Assembly (NCBI RefSeq): GCF_041435215.1
Contig: NZ_CP108394.1
Location: 868,001 to 932,000, forward strand
Reading direction: 5' to 3'
DNA: 64,000 nucleotides
Origin: Streptomyces sp. NBC_01314
Lineage (GTDB): Bacteria; Actinomycetota; Actinomycetes; Streptomycetales; Streptomycetaceae
Part shown: in pieces, positions 9,409 to 17,830 of the stretch
How positions within the stretch are numbered: the first letter of the stretch is position 1
How the letters are laid out: each line of letters begins with the position of its first letter
The notes under the pieces: model-generated
The model's input: the letters and a program-made list of their open reading frames with translations, nothing else
Told to the model about the DNA's origin: nothing
Database searches by the model: none
Position numbers and translations under genes: made by a program

Positions 9409-10880
9409 CGGTGCCTCCGTATCACGCCGGCCCTGACCAGTTGGCCGGACAGTTTCGTACGGACCGTCTCGCCGAGCCGGTCCAGGACGGTGGTGTCGCC
9501 CGACGCCAGGCGCTCCACGACGGGAGCGAGCCGGGGGTGCAGCCGGAAGGCGCCGCCCGACCTCAGGTTCACCACGAAGGGTCCGGGGCCGCGGCCGTCC
9601 GGCCCTCGCCCCTCCTCGTGGACGACGGCGGCCGACGGCTCCCACAGGGACTCCGGCCCGGGAACGGCAGCCGCACTGCCCGCGAACCGGCCGGGGAAGA
9701 GGTCGGTGTCCGTCCCGGACTCGCCGGTGAGCGCGCCGATCAAAGCGGTCCGCTCGGACCGGCCGAGTGTGCCGGGGGCGTCGAACGGGTCCCAGCGCGG
9801 CAGGTCGTGGTGTCCGACGGCGGTCCGTGTCAGCGGCAGCCCGCCCCAGGTGTCCGGCACGGTACGGCCGCGTGCGGCGGGCAGCCGGAAGGCGCTGAAC
9901 CCGGCGAGTCGCGGACCGGGGCCGGTCACCAGCCGCCGGGCGGTGGCGGTGGTCTCCTCGGCGCCGACGCCCGGTGCGCCGACGAGGAGTTCCACGGCGA
10001 GCCGGCCGGGGCCGGCGAGCTTCAGGACGTGTTCCAGGCCGACGGGGGTGCCGTGGGTTCCGGTCACCCGCGCCCAGGACTCCAGCCGGGCCACGGTCAG
10101 CGCGAGGCCCCGGCAGTCGCTCCACGCCTCCTCGGGCAGCAGGGCCGCCTCCTCCGGTTCCAGCCAGCCCGCCCAGGGGACGCCCGCCCGCCAGGTCGCG
10201 GCCCGGCGCACCCAGTGCACGGGCTCGCCGTCGGCCGCCCACTCGGGGCGCAGCCGCCAGGCGGGCGCCCAGTCCTCGATGTCGGCGGCGTTCGCGAACG
10301 GGCCCAGGGCTCGCAGCGCCGGTGCGTGGTCGGCGGCGAACCGGCCGCACAGCACGGTCCGTTCGGGGCCGACGGCCTCGATGAACCGGGCGGCGGCGGG
10401 CAGTTGCTGGTCGGTCTCGATCAGCAGGTGCACCCGGTGGCCCCGCGCCCAGTCGCGGGCGCGGTCGGTCTCCGGTTCCCACAGCGTCGTACGGGCCGCC
10501 GCCGAGAGCACGTCGGTGCCTGCCTCGGTGGTGCCGCCGACGAGTTCCACGTCGTCCCCGGCGAGCCGCAGCGCCGGGTCGTCCTCGCCGGAAAGCCGGA
10601 GGGCCACGCCCACGGCCCGCAGCCGGCCGGCGTCATGACGGCCGCGGGCCAGGACCGCCCCGGCGGCCCGGACGAACAGGGTCTTGGTGGCCGCCTCGGC
10701 CGGATCGTCGTCAGCGTCGTGCCCTCCGGTCGCGTAACCGGCGGCCAGGCCCCGCAGATGAGCGTCACCCGTGAGACGGTCGACGAACGCCGCGTTGAGA
10801 TCAAGGAGTTCGTCCCCCGGCGCGAGATCCGGAGCGAGACTCAGGTCGGACAGCGGGGGGACGAGGAGACGGCGGGCCAT
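9405..10880 (-). CDS. Unrecognised 491-aa protein, possible cysteine-less radical-SAM relative
   Basis: Starts at ATG 10880 (TGATG overlap with the upstream LanB-type gene; a TTG at 10883 is possible) and ends in a GTGA overlap with the next LanB-type gene, so it is translated as part of the set. The N-terminus RRLLVPPLSDLS and a later ELLVGAPGVGAEETTATARR block resemble the start of B12-binding/radical-SAM proteins and the G-PGE..E..E strand-helix of the radical-SAM barrel. Only isolated Cys residues are present (TVLCGRF, SDCRGL), with no CxxxCxxC cluster motif. It may be a catalytically dead scaffold that binds peptide or tRNA ligase, or an unrelated fold. I do not assign a function. Confidence 0.75.
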   Translation of the reverse strand: MARRLLVPPLSDLSLAPDLAPGDELLDLNAAFVDRLTGDAHLRGLAAGYATGGHDADDDPAEAATKTLFVRAAGAVLARGRHDAGRLRAVGVALRLSGEDDPALRLAGDDVELVGGTTEAGTDVLSAAARTTLWEPETDRARDWARGHRVHLLIETDQQLPAAARFIEAVGPERTVLCGRFAADHAPALRALGPFANAADIEDWAPAWRLRPEWAADGEPVHWVRRAATWRAGVPWAGWLEPEEAALLPEEAWSDCRGLALTVARLESWARVTGTHGTPVGLEHVLKLAGPGRLAVELLVGAPGVGAEETTATARRLVTGPGPRLAGFSAFRLPAARGRTVPDTWGGLPLTRTAVGHHDLPRWDPFDAPGTLGRSERTALIGALTGESGTDTDLFPGRFAGSAAAVPGPESLWEPSAAVVHEEGRGPDGRGPGPFVVNLRSGGAFRLHPRLAPVVERLASGDTTVLDRLGETVRTKLSGQLVRAGVIRRHR

Positions 10881-13171
10881 CAACTCTCACCCCCGCCCCG
10901 CAGGTACACACAGCGCAGTTCGGACGCGAACCGCAGTTCTCCGTCCCGCAGCCAGGTGTCCTCGGGCGCCGGCAGTGGCTCGGAGACCGCGAGCTGCTCC
11001 GCGGTGCCTGCCAGCCGCGCGAGCCCTTTCAGCAGTTCGGGCGCGGCCGTGTCCACATACACAGGCTTCCGCTCGGCCGGGGACTTCACGAAGAACCGCG
11101 TCGGCAGTCCGTGTGCACGCACCAGCCGGGCCGACTCCAGCAGCCGGTCGGCGTCCTGGGGGCGGCCCGCCGCGTCGAGTACGGCGGCGCTCGGGACGGT
11201 CCAGCGGCGCCGCGAGAACACCACGTTGCCCCAGCGCAGCCGTGGGACGTGGGGCAGATCGGGGAGGGCCGGGCGGCGGATGCGCGGCAGGGCGAGCGCG
11301 GTGTGGACTGCGGTGTCCAGTTCACCGTTGTGGAACAGCATGCTCCGGCCGGGGTGGGTGTCGCTGCGCAGCTCGACCCGTTCGCCGTCGCTGTCCAGCC
11401 ACAGCTCGTCCAGGCCGACGCGTTCGCGTCCCGGGGCAGCGGTGCCGCCCAGTTCGAGGACGACGCCGGGGAACTCCAGCGGCGGCAGACCTGTCGTGCG
11501 GCGCGAGATCACGTTCACGGCGAGCCGGTCGCCGAGGGCACGGCGCACGGCCGCGTCCCGTCCGGCGAGAAGCTCGGCCGAGTCCGGGTGGAACTGGAGC
11601 GCCCAGGGGGTGAGCAGCGCCGCGTCGTGGATGTCGCCGAGCACCAGGGGGGTGTCGCCGGGCCGGTAGTCGGCGAGGTCGGCCGCGGCGACGAGGACGT
11701 CGATCGAGCACAGCACCGGCTCCGGCGGCGCCGGCGGCTTCGGCAGCAGCCCCGCCACGTCCAGTTCCGCGCGGTCCGCCCCGGCGTCGGCGATCACCTT
11801 GCCGAGTTCGGTTCCCAGGCGGCCGCCGGCCACGATCTCCAGCGAGGCGCAGTCCCGCAGCGCCCGTGTGAGGGGGATCCGGCCGGGACCGAGGTGGGCC
11901 GCGACGGCGCTGTTCGTACGGATCCTGGTCGACTCGGCCTCGTGGGCGAGCAGATCGAGCACCGGGGCGACGGCCTCGCACATGTCGCGCGCGAGGGGCC
12001 CGCGCACGGTGAGGTCGGCCGTCCCCACCGCGGCCTCGTGGACGATCACACGGTCGTTGTAGAAGCGGCCCCGCCGAGTCGGCCCCGAGGCGCCCGGGAG
12101 CAGGGACTCCAGTTCCGCCTGGACGGTCAGCTTGCGGTCGGGGGGCGCCGCCGGGTAGCCGTCGAGCAGGTCGAGCATCTTCACCAGCAGGGCGCGTACA
12201 CCGGCGGCACGGCTCGCCGTCGCGTTGTCCGAGGCGTCGATCCGTTCCAGGGTCCAGCGCAGCGGATCGACGACCGTCGCGGGCGGGCACAGCGTGTGGG
12301 TGAGCAGTCCCTTGGCGACGGCCGTGCGGAACTGCCCGACCGCGTCGTCCTCGGCCGCGCCCAGCCCGGCGGCGATCCCCGCCACGGTGCGCTCGCCGTC
12401 GGCCTCCCGGACCAGCGACGCGAGAAGCCCGTCTCCCCGGGGCGCGCGGGTCACGGTCTTGCGCACGGGCACCAGGTGCGTGGCGAGGGAGTCGTCCTCG
12501 GTGAGCAGGGCCTGCACGGCGTCGTTGACGCGGGCGGCGGTGTGGGCCTGGCGGACCGGGATCTCCTGGTGGCCCCGCCAGGTGAGGGTGGTCGGGGCGT
12601 CCGACTCCGCGTCCACCCGTCCGTAGTTGATGGGGCCGAAGAAGCTCATCGTCTCGCTCTTCGACGCCAGCCGCTGTGCGTAGGAGGCGAGTTGCCTGCG
12701 GATACGGCCGCCCGTCGTCCCCCTCACCAGGTCTCGGTGCACGGCGGGGGAAGAGCACACTATGGCGTCATTGACCCGCGGGTCGGTACGGATGCCCGTG
12801 AGGGCCTTCTCGACGAGCGCGGCGTCGGAGTCGACCGTCGACGCGATCCGCTCCCGGGCCAGGGTCACCCGCCCGGCCACGTCGTTCCACTCCGCGAGCC
12901 AGTCCTCGGTGAACGTCTCCGACGGCGGCAGGGGCCGCAGATTACGCAGCTTGCTCTGCTGACCACGGGCGAGACGGCCGTGGGGCCGCAGCCGGGCGGC
13001 CACTTCGGCGGCCTCCGCCTCCAGCGCGGACAACTCGTCGAGGAGCTCGCGGGTGCGCTCGTACGTCAGGGACTCGACCATCTGCCAGGGGAACCCGGCG
13101 CTGCGCAGGACGACGGCCGGCAGCAGTTCCCAGCGCGGGCCCGCCGGGGCGGCTGCGGGGGATTCGTTCAC
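10880..13171 (-). CDS. LanB-type (PEARL-like) protein
   Basis: 763 aa from GTG 13171, overlapping the upstream stop as GTGA; the frame is open further upstream but only within the preceding gene. LanB marks: LLPAVVLRSAGFPWQMVESL at the N-terminus, CSSPAVHRDLVRG, SETMSFFGPINYGRVD (SFFGP at 176-180), GRFYNDRVIVHEA in mid-protein and a C-terminal AERKPVYVDTAAP / FASELRCVY block. It lacks an elimination domain. The four LanB-type proteins clearly share a domain plan but are far apart in sequence, which suggests different tRNA or peptide substrates. The enzyme should be cytosolic. Confidence 0.85.
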   Translation of the reverse strand: MNESPAAAPAGPRWELLPAVVLRSAGFPWQMVESLTYERTRELLDELSALEAEAAEVAARLRPHGRLARGQQSKLRNLRPLPPSETFTEDWLAEWNDVAGRVTLARERIASTVDSDAALVEKALTGIRTDPRVNDAIVCSSPAVHRDLVRGTTGGRIRRQLASYAQRLASKSETMSFFGPINYGRVDAESDAPTTLTWRGHQEIPVRQAHTAARVNDAVQALLTEDDSLATHLVPVRKTVTRAPRGDGLLASLVREADGERTVAGIAAGLGAAEDDAVGQFRTAVAKGLLTHTLCPPATVVDPLRWTLERIDASDNATASRAAGVRALLVKMLDLLDGYPAAPPDRKLTVQAELESLLPGASGPTRRGRFYNDRVIVHEAAVGTADLTVRGPLARDMCEAVAPVLDLLAHEAESTRIRTNSAVAAHLGPGRIPLTRALRDCASLEIVAGGRLGTELGKVIADAGADRAELDVAGLLPKPPAPPEPVLCSIDVLVAAADLADYRPGDTPLVLGDIHDAALLTPWALQFHPDSAELLAGRDAAVRRALGDRLAVNVISRRTTGLPPLEFPGVVLELGGTAAPGRERVGLDELWLDSDGERVELRSDTHPGRSMLFHNGELDTAVHTALALPRIRRPALPDLPHVPRLRWGNVVFSRRRWTVPSAAVLDAAGRPQDADRLLESARLVRAHGLPTRFFVKSPAERKPVYVDTAAPELLKGLARLAGTAEQLAVSEPLPAPEDTWLRDGELRFASELRCVYLRGGGES

Positions 13172-15603
13172 GACGAAGCTCTTTTCATGGCGATCCGGAA
13201 CTCCGAGGTCACGGGCGATCCGCCGTGGCTCAGCCACAGGGCGTCCGGCGCGGGACGCATCTCCGCGAGCGAGATCTGCCGGTCCTCCCCTGCCAGGACC
13301 ATCGCCACGAGCGCGTCGACCGCCAGCGGGTTGTCCAGGTCAACTCCGACGGGTTTCGGCTCGTGCGCGGCGGAGGCGAAGCAGAACCGGGGCAGCCCGT
13401 GCCGCGCCCGCAGCGCCTGCACCGCGAGGAAGGCACCCGCGGAGTCGCGTACGGCGTCGATGGCGAGGTCGACGCGGCCGAACCACCAGCGGGCCCGCTG
13501 CACGATCAGATCGCCGACAGTGATCCGTGGCGCGAAGTCCCCGAGTCTGACCTGGGGAAGCGCCACTCCGGGGGCGGCGAACGCCCGCAGGTGGACGTGG
13601 TCGTCCTCACCGGCGTACAGGACCAACTCGCCGTCGGGCGTGCGCAGTCGAGGCCGCCCGTCGTCGAGGACGACCGTCAGGTCGGTGAGCGGCACGGTCC
13701 GGTCCGCGTCCTCGGTGGCCACCGCCGTGATCTCGACGAAGCGGCCCGGGAACCAGTCGGCCACCAGCCCCTTGTGGCGGCGCCGTCTGATGACCGTGGC
13801 GATGCGTTCGGGGCCGCCCCATGGTTCGAGTCCGGTGGCGAAGTCGTCCAGCATCCGGTCCTGTTCGTCGCTGAACAGTCCCTGGGAGCCCCAGGCGAAG
13901 ACGTACGGGTGCAGCTCGCCCAGGACGAGCAGGTCGGGGCCGTCGGGCCGGCTCTCCAGCATCAGGTCCGGGCTCACGAACCGGTCCCGGCCGGGATCGG
14001 GGGCCAGCGCCGCCAGATCCCGCGCGGTCAGCCGTGCCTCCCGGCCGTGCAGACCGGAGCGCACCAACTCCGTGTAGGCGAGGGTGAACCCGTCCGCCTC
14101 TGAGGTGAGTTCAGCGAGCGCACCACTTTCGACCGCCGCGTGTGTGCGGCGGATCAGCTCGTCGTACGGCATGGGGCCGGGGCCCGCCGCGCGCACGATC
14201 TGCCCGCACAGCCGGGCCGCGGCGCGCTGCTGGATCTCGCCGTAGCGGGCGGCGGCGTCGAGTACGGGAGTGAGCTGTTCCTCCCAACGGCGTGCCACGG
14301 GGCCGCCGACCACGACGGGGCTCTGGTCGCCCTTGGCATCGAGGGACACCACGAGCCGGTCGGCGTACATGCGGCCGCCCGCGCGCCGGGCGTCGACCGA
14401 GGTGAGCGCGGTGAAGCATTCCTCGACGTCGGCGAGCGCGGCGGCCCGTGCCCGGTGGCCGTCGGCCGCGGCGTACCAGTCGGCCAGGTCCCGCAGTTCA
14501 CGCAGCCCGGCCGGCCAGCCGGTCGTGGAGGCGTACCGGTCCGCCCAGGAGATCAGCCAGTCGAGCGGCCGTGCCGCGGTCGACGGGGGTTCCGGCCAGA
14601 GGCGGACGGCGCCGACCTGCCGCAGCCGCTCCAACACGTGCCGTGCGTCGGCGATTTCGGCTCCGGCGAGGTCGGCGAGGTCCGTGACCGACCGTCGGCC
14701 GTCGACAGCGCGGGCCACGGTCCACTGGGCGCCGACCAGTCTGATCCGGCGGCCGTCTGCGGGCCGGATCGCTCCTTCACCGGGTGCGCTGTCTTCCTCC
14801 CGGTGGCAGGAGGGCAGCCAGAACACCGGGGACGCGTCGCGTACGGCCGGATCGGTGCCGATGAGCCGGGCCAGCTCGCAGACGGCCCAGAAGGCCGTCT
14901 GCGCCTGGAAGAAGTGGACTCCCGACTCCGTCTCGGGGCCCAGCTCGATACCGTCGGCGGCCCGGTCGACCCTGCCGTGGACGAGCGGGCCGAAGAAGCT
15001 CGTCGTCTCGTTCTTGGCGCCGAGCCTCTGCCCGTACAGGTATGCACGGCGGTAGAAGGAGCGGTCCTTGGCCCGGTTGCGTCCCGCCCCGCCCCGCTCG
15101 GCCCAGCCGTCGTTCCAGCGGAGCACTTCTGTGTGGAAGGACGGGGAGAGCTGCAACAGCGCGTCGCGGACCCGCTCGTCGTCCAGCAGGGCGCGCACAC
15201 GTTCCGGCCGGCGCAGCGCCTCTTCGGCGAGGACCGCCGTCAGCCGGTCCGCCGTCTCCCGCTCGGCGGCGAGCGCCGTGGCGTAGCCGCCCACGGCCTC
15301 GGCCAGTTCGGGGTTGAGGGTCCCGGGTTCGACGGGCAGCCTGCGGCCGGCCCGGCTGCGCATCGTGGACAGCTCGCGCAGCTTCGCCCGGTCCGCCGTC
15401 CGGTCCGCTCGGGCGACGGTCTTGGCGATCTCCTCCCGCAGGAGGGTGCGGCTCTGTTCGAACCGTCCCGCCGCGGCGCGGTACTCCGCGGCCGTGGCGA
15501 GGGTGGGACCGTCGGCCAGGTCGGTGAGCAACTCCACGCCGAACCCGGCGCGGCGCAGCAGCAGACGCGGGTACAGACGCCATCCAGGTGTGTTGTCCGT
15601 CAT
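13168..15603 (-). CDS. LanB-type (PEARL-like) protein
   Basis: 811 aa from ATG 15603, with an AGGA element upstream and a 3-bp gap after the TPR gene stop. LanB marks: YPRLLLRRAGFGVELLTDL, LSPSFHTEVLRW, NETTSFFGPLVHGRVD (S at 202), GRMYADRLVVSLDAKGD and the C-terminal EPKPVGVDLDNP / VTSEFRIAM block. It is the longest complete copy and the first LanB-type gene after the precursor and TPR genes, so it may act first; in the ammosamide precedent the first functional ligase adds Trp. That order is a guess from gene position. Confidence 0.85.
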   Translation of the reverse strand: MTDNTPGWRLYPRLLLRRAGFGVELLTDLADGPTLATAAEYRAAAGRFEQSRTLLREEIAKTVARADRTADRAKLRELSTMRSRAGRRLPVEPGTLNPELAEAVGGYATALAAERETADRLTAVLAEEALRRPERVRALLDDERVRDALLQLSPSFHTEVLRWNDGWAERGGAGRNRAKDRSFYRRAYLYGQRLGAKNETTSFFGPLVHGRVDRAADGIELGPETESGVHFFQAQTAFWAVCELARLIGTDPAVRDASPVFWLPSCHREEDSAPGEGAIRPADGRRIRLVGAQWTVARAVDGRRSVTDLADLAGAEIADARHVLERLRQVGAVRLWPEPPSTAARPLDWLISWADRYASTTGWPAGLRELRDLADWYAAADGHRARAAALADVEECFTALTSVDARRAGGRMYADRLVVSLDAKGDQSPVVVGGPVARRWEEQLTPVLDAAARYGEIQQRAAARLCGQIVRAAGPGPMPYDELIRRTHAAVESGALAELTSEADGFTLAYTELVRSGLHGREARLTARDLAALAPDPGRDRFVSPDLMLESRPDGPDLLVLGELHPYVFAWGSQGLFSDEQDRMLDDFATGLEPWGGPERIATVIRRRRHKGLVADWFPGRFVEITAVATEDADRTVPLTDLTVVLDDGRPRLRTPDGELVLYAGEDDHVHLRAFAAPGVALPQVRLGDFAPRITVGDLIVQRARWWFGRVDLAIDAVRDSAGAFLAVQALRARHGLPRFCFASAAHEPKPVGVDLDNPLAVDALVAMVLAGEDRQISLAEMRPAPDALWLSHGGSPVTSEFRIAMKRASS

Positions 15604-15606
15604 GGC

Positions 15607-17412
15607 TCAGTCCTGAAAGTTGATCAGGTCGAAGGGACGGTTGAGCTTGGTGCGGGGCATGGGCAGCAGCCCGGCCGGCTCGGTCCCCTCTCTGACGGCC
15701 TTGGCGAGCGTGTCCGCGTCACCGGGACGGGTGAGGCTCAGCGCGGCGTGTTCCTCCGCGGACCGGGCAGCGGCTGCCGAACCCGTCGCCAGGAACCGTC
15801 CGGCCTGCGCCTGTGCGATCCGGTAGGGGTCACCGAGCTGGACGGCTGTCGCCTCGGCCCGCGCGTACTGCTCGTCGGCGGCCTCGCGGTCACCGGCCGA
15901 GGCGTGCAGCGTGCCCAGTTCCAGCCGTACCTCGGTCTCGTGGAAGAGGTCGTCCAGCCCGTGGGCGTTGAACAGTGTGGTGTCGAGGTCGGCGAGAGCC
16001 GCGTCGCGTTCCCCGACCAGCAGTCGCAGCCCGGCGCTGCGGTAGGCGTGGTGCTTGGCGAACCCGGCGTTCGAGGCCCCGGTGGCCTGCTTGAACTTCT
16101 CCCACGTCTGCAGGGCCGAGCTGTGCTTGCCGGCCTTCTCCTGGAGCACGCTGATGTTCGAGTAGAGGTTGATCCGCAGATGTGCGGAGCTGGCGTCGGT
16201 CAGGCCGGCCATGCAGGCCAGCGCCTGCTTCTCGTGCTCGAACGCGGCGCCCAGACGTCGCTCGGCGAACAGAGTGAGCCCGCGCAGGTTGTGCAGCCAC
16301 CCCCGCTCGCGGCGCACGCTCTCGGCCTCGTCGGGACGTTCCTCGACCGCCGCGAAGCCCTGTTCGACCTCCGCGACCGCCTCGGCCAGCCGCTGCTTGC
16401 GCTTGGAGAGGGTCAGCGCCGAGTAGAGATGGGACTGGGCTCGGATCTCCGGGGAGAGGCCGGGCGCGTCCTCCCGCATGGCGCGGAAGAACGCGAGGGC
16501 GCTGTCCTGGTCCCCGCGGAATCCGGCCTGGATGCCGAGCACCTTCAGCAGGAATCCTCTGACATCGGACGGACCGCGCAGGATCGCGGTCTCGAACTCG
16601 ATGGCGTGGACGAGTTCGCCCTCCCGCTCGGCCTTCCCGAGCAGTTCGGGGATCTTCGCCTCGGGAATGCCGGACAGCAGCCGGACCGCCTCGTCGGCGA
16701 CGACCGCCATGCCCTCCCAGTTCGCGGAGAAGAACGCCTCGCGGCTGTACGCCAGGGCGGCAGCCACCCGGTCCACGGCGGAACTCTGCTCGTCCCGAGC
16801 CCTCAGATAGAGCCGGCCCTCCTCCGAGACCGGCACGAACGGAGTGGCGGGCCGGTCCGGCAGGCCGGGCGGCAAGTCCCCGTCGGCGAGGGGCAATCCC
16901 ATCCGGCGCAGGCAGCGCAGTCGTTCCCGGTCGTAGTCGGCATGACCGACAACCGGGGTGCGCACCGCTTCCGGAGCGTCGAGCAGGAGAGCGGCACCGG
17001 GTGCGACCCGCGCGTGCTCCACGGCCCGCATGAAGCCGCGCAGCGAGGAGAGGTCCGTCCCGCCGACACCGCTGACGAGCAGCGGCCGGCCGAGTTCGGC
17101 GGTCGCAGCGCACAGGGCGGCGGCGGCCACCGACAGCACGCGGTACACCTGCTCGCTCTCGCGGTGCAGCCGGCGCTCGGAGGGAGCGAGGGCGATCTCC
17201 TCCAGCGGTGTCGTGCCGGGCGAGGCCTGTGCGGGGAACAGCTCGGCCCACTCGGACGCGTGACGGACGGGCAGGTCGCCGAAGGACGCGCCCTCGGAAC
17301 GCAGCGCCTCCAGGCTCTCCCGAAGCCCGGAGTAGGAGGCTGCGGGCCCTGTGTTCACATCGACTCGGACGACGTTCCCGTGAGCGGTGCTCGAACCCGC
17401 CGCGTTCACCAT
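15607..17412 (-). CDS. TPR-rich protein coupled to the precursor gene
   Basis: 601 aa. The N-terminal quarter (YRVLSVAAAALCAATAELG, PLLVSGVGGTDLSSLRGFMRA) looks like a small alpha/beta domain, and residues about 210-560 form helical TPR-type repeats. The start codon lies inside the end of the precursor gene (ATG 17412 or GTG 17409), so translation of the two is coupled. The extreme C-terminus, KLNRPFDLINFQD, is set off from the repeats. TPR proteins bind peptides or partner proteins; here it could present the scaffold peptide to the LanB-type enzymes or act as a regulator. No catalytic motif was seen. Confidence 0.8.
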   Translation of the reverse strand: MVNAAGSSTAHGNVVRVDVNTGPAASYSGLRESLEALRSEGASFGDLPVRHASEWAELFPAQASPGTTPLEEIALAPSERRLHRESEQVYRVLSVAAAALCAATAELGRPLLVSGVGGTDLSSLRGFMRAVEHARVAPGAALLLDAPEAVRTPVVGHADYDRERLRCLRRMGLPLADGDLPPGLPDRPATPFVPVSEEGRLYLRARDEQSSAVDRVAAALAYSREAFFSANWEGMAVVADEAVRLLSGIPEAKIPELLGKAEREGELVHAIEFETAILRGPSDVRGFLLKVLGIQAGFRGDQDSALAFFRAMREDAPGLSPEIRAQSHLYSALTLSKRKQRLAEAVAEVEQGFAAVEERPDEAESVRRERGWLHNLRGLTLFAERRLGAAFEHEKQALACMAGLTDASSAHLRINLYSNISVLQEKAGKHSSALQTWEKFKQATGASNAGFAKHHAYRSAGLRLLVGERDAALADLDTTLFNAHGLDDLFHETEVRLELGTLHASAGDREAADEQYARAEATAVQLGDPYRIAQAQAGRFLATGSAAAARSAEEHAALSLTRPGDADTLAKAVREGTEPAGLLPMPRTKLNRPFDLINFQD

Positions 17413-17648
17413 CGGGCGGACACGTTCGCGGCGAGGGCCAGGGGAGCGATCTTGTTCTCGACCTCGTCGAGGTCGAAGTCCACGTCGTCGAGGTCGTCGA
17501 GGTTGTCGAGACCTTCGAGCTCGGTGTCGTCCTCGGTGTCCGCCGTGACGACCGTGACCTCGCCCTCGGGGGCTGCGGGGGACTCGGCGGTCGTCGCCGT
17601 GTCGGTCTGCGTGGGGTCGGCCTGTGTGAGCTCGGTGATGCCTTCCAT
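17406..17648 (-). CDS. Acidic precursor/scaffold peptide ending in Trp
   Basis: 80 aa from ATG 17648, with GGAG upstream. The first 30 residues are Thr/Ala/Pro-rich, residues 36-64 are very acidic (LDNLDDLDDVDFDLDEVEN), and the tail is KIAPLALAANVSARW. It contains no Cys and, in the tail, only one Ser, so it cannot form a normal lanthipeptide. An acidic leader with a short, nearly featureless tail suits a scaffold peptide that PEARLs extend at the C-terminus. The genetically encoded C-terminal Trp is notable because ammosamide-type pathways work on a C-terminal Trp. It is the first gene of the operon and overlaps the TPR start. Confidence 0.85.
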   Translation of the reverse strand: MEGITELTQADPTQTDTATTAESPAAPEGEVTVVTADTEDDTELEGLDNLDDLDDVDFDLDEVENKIAPLALAANVSARW

Positions 17649-17764
17649 GGGGTTCTCCGTTTCGGGTCTCTCAGCGGGAGACCGGATGAATGACGTCAGG
17701 GCAGACGGGCAGGACTCGCCAAGCCGCCGCGTGCCGGGGCACGGCGACGCGGACGGCTCGCGGT

Positions 17765-17804
17765 GAGGGAGGGGGGAGTGAAGGGAGAGGGAGGGGGGTG
17801 TGAA
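17765..17804 (-). promoter_or_regulatory. Direct repeat with 22-bp period, candidate SARP operator
   Basis: Two 18-bp copies (17765-17782 and 17787-17804) match at 17 of 18 positions. On the minus strand each begins TTCAC(A/T)C followed by a C-rich tract. The period is exactly 22 bp, two helical turns. SARP regulators bind direct heptamer repeats at 11- or 22-bp spacing, and a SARP gene lies just upstream at 18.5-19.5 kb. The site is in the 182-bp gap before the precursor gene. I could not place a clear -10 box. Confidence 0.5.
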
Positions 17805-17830
17805 CGACGGCGGTGGCGCGCCTTCGCGCG

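Noticed and set aside
15607..15645. C-terminal tail of the TPR protein as a second RiPP core
   Set aside because: It is attached to a 600-aa protein with no sign of a cleavage site; kept only as a curiosity.
1..17648. Class I lanthipeptide cluster
   Set aside because: LanB-type proteins are present, but there is no LanC, the complete copies lack an elimination domain, and the only precursor seen has no Cys.
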